A stretch of DNA of 52,345 nt, from positions 1 to 52,345 of the forward strand of contig JAFQPM010000018.1 in the NCBI GenBank assembly GCA_017411745.1. The letters run 5' to 3'. Shown in pieces: positions 37,333 through 45,214 of this stretch (within the stretch, counting starts at the first letter, position 1; each line of letters opens with the position of its first letter). The stretch is from Clostridia bacterium. GTDB lineage: Bacteria; Bacillota; Clostridia; Oscillospirales; CAG-272. Both the position numbers and the translations under genes were made by a program. The notes below the pieces were generated by a model, which was given only the letters and a program-made list of their open reading frames with translations, searched no databases and had not been told where the DNA came from.

Positions 37333-37593
37333 GCGAATATGATATTTTTTTCACATTTTTTTGAGAAAAAAACACTAAACTAAGGTTTTTTCAAAATAAC
37401 TATTTTTAATTGATTTGTCTTCCGTATGTCATATTTTTTTGACACTTTTTAAATAAAAAAGCAAAAATTGCGATAATTTTGTTGATTTTTGAAAGATGTT
37501 GAAATAATATACAATAAAATTTAGCAAACCATACCAATTTTCATAAAATTTGCACAATGTTAATTGTTTAGTCATTTATGTTCACCAAAATAT

Positions 37594-37602
37594 TGGTATA
37601 AT
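37594..37602 (+). promoter_or_regulatory. Extended -10 promoter of the hpf leader
   Basis: TGG followed by TATAAT (37597-37602); the -35 region is weak, as is usual for extended -10 promoters. The transcript would start near 37609. Confidence 0.6.
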
Positions 37603-37609
37603 TAAATAA

Positions 37610-37745
37610 ACAAGATGCGGAAGTGTTTTGTTTAACGGCAGGCTGTTATGCGATACAACCTACCGAAGTATCGCAAGCTCCTTGCCTCGGATCATCAAAA
37701 GGGTGGTCCGTCCACAATCGTGCCACATGGATGGCAAAACAGAAA
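37610..37745 (+). ncRNA. Structured leader upstream of hpf, candidate raiA-type RNA
   Basis: The ~150-base 5' leader of hpf folds into at least three local hairpins: TGCGATAC (37649-37656) with GTATCGCA (37668-37675); GGATCATC (37689-37696) with GGTGGTCC (37702-37709, including G-U pairs); TGCCA (37721-37725) with TGGCA (37732-37736). It is far more GC-rich than the flanking intergenic DNA. Conserved raiA RNA motifs are known upstream of hpf/raiA genes in Bacillota and Actinomycetota. I cannot check the consensus, so this is a candidate by position and structure. Confidence 0.42.
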
Positions 37746-37760
37746 AGCAGGAGGTTACTT

Positions 37761-38294
37761 ATGAAGATCAACATCATCGGCAGACAGTTAAACGTGTATG
37801 AAGACACAAAGGCTATGATCACCGAAAAGCTTTCCAAGCTCGACAAGTATTTCGGCGAAGAAGGAAACGCGACCGTCACCCTGAGCCACAAGCGCAATCT
37901 TTCCACGCTTGAGATAACGATTAAGGCCTCAAACACCTTATTCAGAAGTGAGGTAGATGCCGAAACCTTCAGAGAAGCGCTTGATAAATCAATTGATAAT
38001 ATAGAAAGACAGATCAGAAAGAACAAAACTCGCTTGCGCAAAAAGCTGCGCGAGGGACTGATCTCAGACGAGGCTATTGCGGCTGCATCCGTTGGAGAAG
38101 AACCCGAAGAATCCGATATTATCATCAGAACTAAAAAATTTGAGTATACTCCGATGTCTCCCGAGGAAGCTATCATGCAGATGAATCTGCTCGGGCACAC
38201 CTTCTTCGTGTTCAACGACTCGACGACCGAAAAGACCTGCGTCGTGTATAAGAGGAAGGACGGCAACTACGGTCTTATCGAGCCCGAAAACTGA
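37761..38294 (+). CDS. hpf: Ribosome hibernation promoting factor, long form
   Basis: A 177-residue long HPF starting at ATG 37761 behind GCAGGAGG; a frame extending upstream is only the structured leader. The N-terminal ~100 residues form the ribosome-binding fold (MKINIIGRQLNVYEDTKAMI). After an acidic linker the C-terminal dimerisation domain starts at KKFEYTPMSPEEAIMQMNL. The long form makes 100S ribosome dimers in stationary phase and stress. It is a single gene with its own terminator. Confidence 0.96.
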   Translation: MKINIIGRQLNVYEDTKAMITEKLSKLDKYFGEEGNATVTLSHKRNLSTLEITIKASNTLFRSEVDAETFREALDKSIDNIERQIRKNKTRLRKKLREGLISDEAIAAASVGEEPEESDIIIRTKKFEYTPMSPEEAIMQMNLLGHTFFVFNDSTTEKTCVVYKRKDGNYGLIEPEN

Positions 38295-38318
38295 TAAAAA
38301 TTTTTAGCCCAGCAAGTT

Positions 38319-38354
38319 AAAATCTCCACTCGCCATACGGCGAGTGGAGATTTT
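38319..38354 (+). terminator. Terminator of hpf
   Basis: A perfect 16-bp stem (38319-38334 with 38339-38354), loop ATAC, ending in TTTT, 25 bases after the hpf stop. Confidence 0.9.
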
Positions 38355-38400
38355 GTGTGAATAATCATATCAATATCAAATATTCTGATGAATATGGATA

Positions 38401-38428
38401 TTGACTTTTTCACAGAATGATTTATAAT
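38401..38428 (+). promoter_or_regulatory. Promoter for the GH42-like lipoprotein
   Basis: TTGACT (38401-38406), 16-base spacer, TATAAT (38423-38428). AAGGACGG then precedes the ATG at 38475. Confidence 0.75.
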
Positions 38429-38474
38429 AAAAATAGGGTAACCCATCTTACAACAATTAAGGACGGAAACGAAA

Positions 38475-40445
38475 ATGAAACGATCACGTTTTTTTAAAAC
38501 TGCCCGAATCATCGTTATTTTACTCTGTATGGGTATGCTGTTGTGCGCGTGCGTGCAAGGCGGAGAGAGCTTTGAGACCGAGGACGTTACAACGAACGGT
38601 GAAGAAACCACAAAAAAAGAAGAATCTGCAACAGACTCAGAAAGTGAAACCACGAAAAAGGAAGAGGAGACGAGCGACGGTATGAAAGCCCCCGAATTGA
38701 CAAGCGAAGTAACCGAAAGATATTTTATATTCCGTATCTGGAATTTTTCAATTATGTCGTACCAAAGCTTCAAGTACACGGTCGATGAGGCGGTAAAAAG
38801 CGGATTTAACGCGATAAAGGTACATATCCCCTGGGCGCTCGTTCAGCCCGATGCCAATACTATGAATTTTTCCGAGTTTGACCGAATGGTCGATTACGTG
38901 GTCAATGAAAAGGGCTTGAAGGTGGCGATCTCGGTCGATCTTACGCGTAGAGAGACCGACGCCTTGATCGGACAAGAGTATATTCAGCGCGATATAAACG
39001 GAAATCTTTGTGTCGGCGGCTCGCACGCGGGAGACCGTACAGTTATCTCCTTCTGCTCTGACTACGCGGTGCAAAAAGCGATAGATTTCTACAAAATCGC
39101 AGTCGCTCACTACGAAAGCCTTTGCGGAGATGACGTTCTTTTCTATCTCCCTGCCTTCAATCCCTATTGTGAAACTGAATATTGGGCAGCGGCAGAGTAC
39201 GATTATTCAGACCTTGCTCTTGCAGCTTTTTCGGAATTTCTTAAGGATGAATACGGCAGCGTTAATGCGATGAACGCTGCACTTGGCACGAGCTATACAA
39301 GCTTTGAGGCGGTAATTCCCCCATCCTGCAATAAGGCAGACGCGCTTGGAATACTTTGGTACCGCTTCCGCCACGAAAAGCTGAAGGCAGTAATAGACGG
39401 GCTTGCTAAAGCACAGAAGTCTGTAGCGCCAAGCTCCGAATTTGCAGTTCAGTTTGGAAGCGTATTTGACGATCATTCCGCAACGAGAGGAACTCTTGCA
39501 TTTACCGATCTTTGTGAAAACGCAGACGTGCTTTGGGTAGACGACGGACCCACGTACGATCATTCCTGGTCTATGGATTATATCCGCGCCGCACTCGACG
39601 GCAAGGTAAAGCTCGCGCAGGAGATCGACGGCCCTCATCAGAATGAGGCAACGCCCGAAAGATATCTCGATCAAGGACTTACCGTGTTTGAGCACGGCGC
39701 GACATACGTCAGCGCGGCAAACTGGTCGATCGACGAAAATTACCGCAAATACGAGCACGTGTGGAAAGATATAGCAGACACCTGGCTTGGAGAAGATCAT
39801 CCCGAGGTAAAGACGACCACGGAAAATACGCAGATCCTGGAGATATCTCTATTGAGCCGTTTCAGACGCGGAGGATTTGGTGCAGATCTGGTGAGATATA
39901 AGGATCTTGCAGGCAAGGAAAAAGAATTTGTATATATCCGTATAGTAGATGACCTATCAAACGTAGAGAGTGGGTCCATACCCCCCTTCCATTCCTTCCC
40001 TGGAGATTTTTCAAGCACGCAGGGAGAGAACGGCTGGTATTACCGCAGCTACAGGAAAGGAAGGTTCTTTGATATGGAATTCTCCGACGGTATGTGGAAA
40101 GGAAAAGCAGAGTATACGCTTGTGATGAATGGAAGCGTGCACCCCGACGAGTATGATGCGGCAATAGTTTTCAAAGCCGATAAAGACGGAGACGTAGAAT
40201 TTTCCTATACTCTTTCGTTGGCATCCGATGAAAGCGACGGCATAGAATACACCGTGCTCGTTAACGGCGAGCCAATAAAGGAGCTTGGCGAGGATTTTAT
40301 ATATCTGCCGTACGGAGACGTGGCTTCGGGCGCGCTTGTTTTGCAGATCCGACAAGGCGATGAGATCGCGCTCATCGTAAACAAACACGACACCAAAGTA
40401 AGCGATACTACCGCACTAAACTTAACTGTAGAATATCTTAATTGA
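38475..40445 (+). CDS. Lipoprotein with GH42/beta-galactosidase-like TIM barrel
   Basis: The 656-residue product has a lipoprotein signal (lipobox LCAC, Cys about residue 25) and a Thr/Glu/Lys-rich linker. A TIM barrel of the GH42-type glycosidase clan follows. NAIKVHIPWALVQPD (~residue 115) is the typical barrel-strand motif. PAFNPYCETEYW (~235-245) carries a plausible acid/base Glu, and LAQEIDGP (~380) a plausible nucleophile Glu. About 180 residues at the C-terminus are beta-rich and may bind carbohydrate. It should act on glycans outside the cell. The family call is by pattern, so GH42-like rather than a confirmed beta-galactosidase. Confidence 0.7.
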   Translation: MKRSRFFKTARIIVILLCMGMLLCACVQGGESFETEDVTTNGEETTKKEESATDSESETTKKEEETSDGMKAPELTSEVTERYFIFRIWNFSIMSYQSFKYTVDEAVKSGFNAIKVHIPWALVQPDANTMNFSEFDRMVDYVVNEKGLKVAISVDLTRRETDALIGQEYIQRDINGNLCVGGSHAGDRTVISFCSDYAVQKAIDFYKIAVAHYESLCGDDVLFYLPAFNPYCETEYWAAAEYDYSDLALAAFSEFLKDEYGSVNAMNAALGTSYTSFEAVIPPSCNKADALGILWYRFRHEKLKAVIDGLAKAQKSVAPSSEFAVQFGSVFDDHSATRGTLAFTDLCENADVLWVDDGPTYDHSWSMDYIRAALDGKVKLAQEIDGPHQNEATPERYLDQGLTVFEHGATYVSAANWSIDENYRKYEHVWKDIADTWLGEDHPEVKTTTENTQILEISLLSRFRRGGFGADLVRYKDLAGKEKEFVYIRIVDDLSNVESGSIPPFHSFPGDFSSTQGENGWYYRSYRKGRFFDMEFSDGMWKGKAEYTLVMNGSVHPDEYDAAIVFKADKDGDVEFSYTLSLASDESDGIEYTVLVNGEPIKELGEDFIYLPYGDVASGALVLQIRQGDEIALIVNKHDTKVSDTTALNLTVEYLN

Positions 40446-40453
40446 CAGTCATA

Positions 40454-40496
40454 ACAATTATCCCCCGATATCTTTTTGATATCGGGGGATAATTGT
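40454..40496. terminator. Bidirectional terminator between convergent genes
   Basis: A perfect 19-bp stem (40454-40472 with 40478-40496), loop TTTTT, with a T-rich tail. It ends the GH42-like gene and the minus-strand serine hydrolase transcript. Confidence 0.9.
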
Positions 40497-40502
40497 TTAT
40501 TT

Positions 40503-41639
40503 TTATAAATATACGTCTTCTTCGAAATGTGCCGCAGTCAAAGCGCCGGCACCGCCGTCATAAAGCGAATTTTTCATATATACGGCTGTGATCTGATTTT
40601 CAGGATCTACCCACATATGCGCTCCGTAAGCGCCACTCCAGCCAAAAGAACCAATGGGCAAACGAACATAATCTGCCCCCGTTATAACTCTGACTCCAAG
40701 CCCCCATTTTTGCGGGCCCGGCATGATCTGCTCGGAGAGCGAGGGCGTTTGCATTTTCTTTATCAGTTCCCTGCTTATCAACTGTGTGCCGTTTTCGGTC
40801 TTGCCATCTGCAAGCAGCATCTCGGCAAACCTTGAATAATCGCCGATGGTAGAAACAAGACTTGCTCCACCGCAAAAATACGTAAGCGGAAGATCGGACA
40901 TCGTATGGTGTTTGTCAAGAGGTAAAAAGCTCGATTTGCCATCTTCGAAGTTATGTAAATTGACCATTCTTCTCCACTGCTCCGCCGAGGGAACAAACGT
41001 GGTATCAACCATTCCGAGAGGAGCGAAAAGTTCTTCTTCGAGAAATTGATCATACGCTTTTCCCGAAGTGATCTCAACTACGCGTGCAAGCAGATCAAAC
41101 GCAATGAGAGGAGAATAGGCGGTCACACTTCCGGGTTCAAATGCAAGCGGAAGCTTTGCATAAGCATTTGCTATGCTTTGAAGATCTACCTTTTCGTGAA
41201 GCAGAAGCTTTGTAAAAAGCTTATCGCCAAGCTCGAGCGAGCCAACTCCGCTTGTATGATTGAGCAGATTTAAAATTTTAATTTTTTCGGTCGCCTTGCG
41301 GACGATGACGATCTCGTCGCCCTCGGCAAGAGCGCCGATCTCCATATCCGCAAATTCGGGAATGAATTTTTCAATAGGATCATAGATCGAAACAAGCCCT
41401 CTGTCGACCTGCTTCAAGATCGCCGCCGTAGTGATCGGCTTTGTCAGGGAGGCAAGACGAAATATTGCCGATTTCGTCAAGGGCTTACAGTTATCAGCTT
41501 GACCAAAACAGTTCTGATAGACGACCTTTCCCTCTTGCTTCACGATTACTGAAGCGCCACCGACACGCCCCGAGGCGATATCTTCGTTTATTCGGTTCTC
41601 AATCTTATTTTTTATCTTTTGCTCATCAAGAATTTTCAT
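40503..41639 (-). CDS. Serine hydrolase of the class C beta-lactamase fold
   Basis: A 378-residue beta-lactamase/DD-peptidase-fold protein with no signal peptide. The nucleophile motif is SLTK (in FRLASLTKPITTA, about residue 70), the second motif YSP (TAYSPLIAFD, about residue 165), and a GWSGAYG segment near the C-terminus replaces the KTG region. Relatives include EstB-type esterases, penicillin-binding-like proteins and D-aminopeptidases, so it need not be a drug-resistance enzyme. It starts 9 bases downstream of the pepD stop, suggesting an mreB-pepD-hydrolase transcript. Confidence 0.85.
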   Translation of the reverse strand: MKILDEQKIKNKIENRINEDIASGRVGGASVIVKQEGKVVYQNCFGQADNCKPLTKSAIFRLASLTKPITTAAILKQVDRGLVSIYDPIEKFIPEFADMEIGALAEGDEIVIVRKATEKIKILNLLNHTSGVGSLELGDKLFTKLLLHEKVDLQSIANAYAKLPLAFEPGSVTAYSPLIAFDLLARVVEITSGKAYDQFLEEELFAPLGMVDTTFVPSAEQWRRMVNLHNFEDGKSSFLPLDKHHTMSDLPLTYFCGGASLVSTIGDYSRFAEMLLADGKTENGTQLISRELIKKMQTPSLSEQIMPGPQKWGLGVRVITGADYVRLPIGSFGWSGAYGAHMWVDPENQITAVYMKNSLYDGGAGALTAAHFEEDVYL

Positions 41640-41648
41640 AATATTGGA

Positions 41649-43088
41649 TTATTTTTTCGTAATGACTTCAATGAGTAACTTCCAAACTCTTTCGCAGGAA
41701 GCGAGGTCGAGATGCTCGTCGGGCGAATGAATGTCGTGCATATTCGGTCCTACCGAAATAACGTCCATTCCCGTCATCTTCGACGAAAGGATCCCACATT
41801 CAAGTCCCGCATGTATCACGCCAACGGAGATATCCTTACCAAACAGCTTCTTATATGCCGCGGCATAATCATCTCGAAGCTCGGATACAGGCGCATATTC
41901 CCAACCGGGATATCTGGCGTAATGTGCACATTCGGCTCCCGAGAGGGCGCAAAGCATATCCAGCTCACGGCAGGAAAGATCAAGCTGAGACTCGATCGAA
42001 GAGCGAGCCGAAAGTATAAATTTTATTCTTTGAGAGTTTGTTTCCGCAACCCCGAGATTTCTCGAATATTCAACAAGCCCCTTTATATCGTTGCTCATTT
42101 TGAGCACTCCCGTTTTAACACAAGACAGGAAAGCAACAATTTTCTCTGTTTCAGCAATAGAAATGCATTTTTCGGGAATTTCAGCGCAGTCGACCTTTAC
42201 AAGAAAGTCCTTATCGTCGTCGCAAAGCTCTTTTCTGATTCCCCAAACCTCGTTGATAGCGGCAAGGCTTGCCTTTTTTTCGTCCTCTACAAGAATAGTT
42301 GCAAATGCTTCTCTTGCAATAGCGTTATCCTTGCCGCCGCCGCAGATAGATACCAAAGAGAATTTTTCTTCCGCCCAGACAGCGCCGAGAATTCTCGCAA
42401 TCGCGACGATGGCGTTGGTCTTTCCGCAGTGTATCTCCGCACCTGAGTGACCGCCCGAAAGTCCCGTGACCGATATTTTCAGAGCAGTCGCGGTATTTGA
42501 AGCTTCGCAATCCGAATAATTAAAATCCACCTCGGTTCTGCAGCCGCCCGCACAGCCCGCGGTGATCTGCCATTCTTCTTCGCTGTCGAGATTGATCATC
42601 TTCTTTGCGGTCACGACAGAGCAATCGAACGCCTTTGCCCCGTCAAGTCCCGTCTCCTCTTCAACTGTGAAAAGACATTCAAGAAGGGGGTGCTTATCGG
42701 TCTCCAGCAAAGCAAGGATCATAGCAACGGCAATACCGTTGTCACCGCCGAGCGTTGTTCCGTCAGCCCACAAAAATCCGTCCTTGACCGAAAGCTTCAG
42801 TCCGTCGCGAAGAAAATCGTGATCCGAATCGGCGTTCTTTTCGCATACCATATCCATATGTCCTTGCAAAAGGATCGCAGGCATGCCCTCGTATCCACTT
42901 GTTGCTTCCTTGCGGACAAAAACGTTTCCCGCCTCGTCACGAGTAGAGAAAAGCCCCAGCTTCTTGGCAAATGCTTCAACGTAATCCGCTACACCTGACT
43001 CGTTTCCCGAGCCGTGAGGAATAGCGCATATATCTTCAAATATCTCAAAAACTCTTTTAGGCTCATAGCCTTTAGTCACGTAATTCAT
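41649..43088 (-). CDS. pepD: Aminoacyl-histidine dipeptidase (M20 family)
   Basis: A 479-residue M20 zinc dipeptidase. HGSGNESGVADYV near the N-terminus is typical of PepD. QGHMDMVCE carries the metal His/Asp, LGGDNGIAVAM the bridging Asp, and FTVEEETGLDGA the catalytic Glu pair. A C-terminal HAGLECG motif with Glu follows; His447-type DIHSPDEHLD closes the site. It hydrolyses Xaa-His and other dipeptides in the cytoplasm. It starts 8 bases after the mreB-like gene. Confidence 0.94.
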   Translation of the reverse strand: MNYVTKGYEPKRVFEIFEDICAIPHGSGNESGVADYVEAFAKKLGLFSTRDEAGNVFVRKEATSGYEGMPAILLQGHMDMVCEKNADSDHDFLRDGLKLSVKDGFLWADGTTLGGDNGIAVAMILALLETDKHPLLECLFTVEEETGLDGAKAFDCSVVTAKKMINLDSEEEWQITAGCAGGCRTEVDFNYSDCEASNTATALKISVTGLSGGHSGAEIHCGKTNAIVAIARILGAVWAEEKFSLVSICGGGKDNAIAREAFATILVEDEKKASLAAINEVWGIRKELCDDDKDFLVKVDCAEIPEKCISIAETEKIVAFLSCVKTGVLKMSNDIKGLVEYSRNLGVAETNSQRIKFILSARSSIESQLDLSCRELDMLCALSGAECAHYARYPGWEYAPVSELRDDYAAAYKKLFGKDISVGVIHAGLECGILSSKMTGMDVISVGPNMHDIHSPDEHLDLASCERVWKLLIEVITKK

Positions 43089-43096
43089 AATTCACC

Positions 43097-44119
43097 TTAT
43101 TTATAATAATTGTCATCGTCAAATGAGTGTTTATTTAAAGTACTCATTTTTTTACCGATTCCAAGAGCGACGCACGCCTCGGGATTCTTTGCAATAACGG
43201 TTTTTATCCCCGTTACTCTTGATATGAGCTTGTCGAGTCCTCCAAGCAGACTTCCGCCGCCAACCATAATGATTCCGTTATGTAGTATATCTCCTACAAG
43301 CTCAGGGGGAGTCTTTTCGATTATTTCGCATATACCGTCGATAAGCTCGGTCATCGGCTTGTACATCGCACCGATCATTTCCTTTGATGAAAGTGTAGCA
43401 GTTTTCGGCATTCCGCTTGAAATGTCGCGGCCCTTGACGTCAAGAAGCCTTGCTTCTCCGTGCTCGTATACCTGACCTATCTTTATTTTAATGCTCTCGG
43501 CAGTTCTTTCGCCGATAAGCATATTGTATTTATCCCTCACGTAGTCAACGATCGCCTCGTCAAAGCTGTCGCCTCCAACCTTTATAGTTTTGGAAACGAC
43601 TATTCCGCCAAGCGAGATGACCGCAATCTCGGTCATACCACCGCCGATATCTACCGTCATATTTCCCACAGCGGTTCGTATATTTGCCCCTGCTCCGATA
43701 GCCGCGGCAATAGGAGATTCGATAAGAAAGGTCTTTCTCGCGCCCGCCTCCCTCGCGGCATCAAGAATTGCCCTTTGCTCGATTTCGGACATTCCCGAAG
43801 GAACGCTGATCATAATTCTCGGTGGAAGCAGAGTTTTTCCGCAAGCGCGACGAATGAAATACTGAAGCATCTTCAACGTGACCTCGTATTCGTTTATCAT
43901 ACCGTCCTTGAGAGGTCTGAGCGCAGAAATACCGTCGGGAGTTCTGCCCATCATTTCTTGGGCTTCCTTACCGACCTTGATGACTCTGTCAGTCGTCTTA
44001 TCTATCGCAACGACACTGGGCTCGCGCATAACGATACCCTTGCCCTGAACGTAGACTTGCACCGTTGCAGTTCCCAGGTCTATTCCGATGTCTCTGCTTA
44101 GAATTATATTTTTAAACAC
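43097..44119 (-). CDS. mreB: MreB/Mbl-family actin-like protein
   Basis: A 340-residue actin-fold protein. It starts with GTG at 44119 behind GGAGGAA. RDIGIDLGTATVQVYVQGKG is the phosphate-1 loop, TVDIGGGMTEIAVISLGG the phosphate-2 loop, and IIMVGGGSLLGGLD the adenosine motif. MreB filaments guide sidewall peptidoglycan synthesis. Unusually the mreCD partners are 25 kb away inside the gyrase cluster, while this gene is followed by pepD. It may be the main MreB or an Mbl/MreBH-like paralogue; one cannot tell without the rest of the genome. Confidence 0.9.
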   Translation of the reverse strand: MFKNIILSRDIGIDLGTATVQVYVQGKGIVMREPSVVAIDKTTDRVIKVGKEAQEMMGRTPDGISALRPLKDGMINEYEVTLKMLQYFIRRACGKTLLPPRIMISVPSGMSEIEQRAILDAAREAGARKTFLIESPIAAAIGAGANIRTAVGNMTVDIGGGMTEIAVISLGGIVVSKTIKVGGDSFDEAIVDYVRDKYNMLIGERTAESIKIKIGQVYEHGEARLLDVKGRDISSGMPKTATLSSKEMIGAMYKPMTELIDGICEIIEKTPPELVGDILHNGIIMVGGGSLLGGLDKLISRVTGIKTVIAKNPEACVALGIGKKMSTLNKHSFDDDNYYK

Positions 44120-44211
44120 CGATATTTCCTCCGTGTTTCATCCGTCTGTATCTTTTATAGCTTCAGGCGATTCCGACCGCACAAAGCGACGAAACCCACC
44201 CTGCCATTTTA

Positions 44212-44241
44212 ATTATACAACAAAATATTACCAAAAGTCAA
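44212..44241 (-). promoter_or_regulatory. Promoter of the mreB-pepD transcript
   Basis: On the minus strand: TTGACT (44236-44241), 18-base spacer, TATAAT (44212-44217), about 90 bases before the GTG start. Confidence 0.72.
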
Positions 44242-44345
44242 ATATTTTTTATAAATATATCATTAACTTACAGAAAACAAAAAATCGAATAATAAAAAAG
44301 CCCATCGTTTTTTGTTTTTTGATTTCGAAAGCCGTCGACCGTGCT

Positions 44346-45158
44346 TTATTTTTTAGTTTTTGTCTCGGTCTTTGCAATGCAGGCAACGATTACAGTCTCC
44401 GCCCCCGCGTTTTGCAAAAGCTCCACTCCTCTTTGAAGCGTAGCACCCGTAGTCATCACGTCGTCAACTATCACAAACGCCTTGTTCGATGCAAAATCTT
44501 CCGCCTTGACTCGTTTATCTTTACAACCGAAAGGATTTTTATGCTTCGGGTTTTTCAAAAATATGGAGGTTTCCGCATTTTTGCTTCGTTCCTTTTTGGA
44601 AAGTTGCTTTTGCTCTTTTCCCTTTTGGCGGACAAATGTGGGCTGAGCCGTTGCACCAAAGCTGAGCGCAACATTTTTAGCCAATTCCCTGCCTTGATCA
44701 AATCCTGTTTCAGCGATCGCAGAGTTGGTTCTTGGTATCCAAGTAAACACGCAATCCTTCGGATCTATAGCCATTCTTGCGAGCGTTTTTTCAAGAAACG
44801 GCGCGAGCTCCTCTGCCATAAATTCAAAATATTGTGCGTTGTTCGTGCGTTTCATTTTCAAGATCGCTCTCGTTTGAACGTTGTTTGACTCGGGATTGTA
44901 AAAGCAGACCGATGGAATATTCGGTTGCTTATCCTTGAAAAAGCTCGGATGACAAGAACAAAGCGCAGAAACATTAGAGCAAACGGGACACAAAGCCCCC
45001 TTTGCCTTTTCCCATTTTTTAAAACAATCCTCGCAAAAGCATATTTTGCCGTGTGCGCCGGTCTCGTCTTTGGAAATCGGCGATAGCCGTTCGTTGCAAG
45101 AAATGCACTTGGGCACAAAAAACAGATTTTTCAAAATTTCAAAAAAATTGATCTTCAT
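44346..45158 (-). CDS. comF: ComF-family phosphoribosyltransferase-like protein
   Basis: A 270-residue protein of the ComF type. The N-terminus has zinc-ribbon Cys pairs (CISC, CFCEDC, CPVC, CSC). The C-terminal phosphoribosyltransferase-like fold has the PRPP motif AFVIVDDVMTTGATLQRG. ComF takes part in DNA uptake in competent bacteria. It is 56 bases downstream of recD2, with a hairpin between. A Lys-rich insertion (about residues 190-225) is longer than I expect. Competence function is inferred from family only. Confidence 0.9.
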   Translation of the reverse strand: MKINFFEILKNLFFVPKCISCNERLSPISKDETGAHGKICFCEDCFKKWEKAKGALCPVCSNVSALCSCHPSFFKDKQPNIPSVCFYNPESNNVQTRAILKMKRTNNAQYFEFMAEELAPFLEKTLARMAIDPKDCVFTWIPRTNSAIAETGFDQGRELAKNVALSFGATAQPTFVRQKGKEQKQLSKKERSKNAETSIFLKNPKHKNPFGCKDKRVKAEDFASNKAFVIVDDVMTTGATLQRGVELLQNAGAETVIVACIAKTETKTKK

Positions 45159-45178
45159 AAAACCTCTTTAATAACAAA

Positions 45179-45206
45179 GAGAGAGAAACCGCCAAGCTTC
45201 TCTCTC
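45179..45206 (-). terminator. Weak terminator between recD2 and comF
   Basis: A 9-bp stem (45179-45187 with 45198-45206) with a 10-base loop, followed on the minus strand by TTTGTTAT. It may be leaky so that recD2 and comF are partly co-transcribed. Confidence 0.5.
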
Positions 45207-45214
45207 GGTTTTTA

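Noticed and set aside
37623..37760. 46-codon N-terminal extension of HPF
   Set aside because: The stretch is a folded leader, and the ATG at 37761 with GCAGGAGG gives the exact start of the HPF fold.
40503..41639. Beta-lactamase drug-resistance gene
   Set aside because: The protein has the SxxK fold but no signal peptide or canonical KTG, so it is more likely an esterase or peptidase-like hydrolase.
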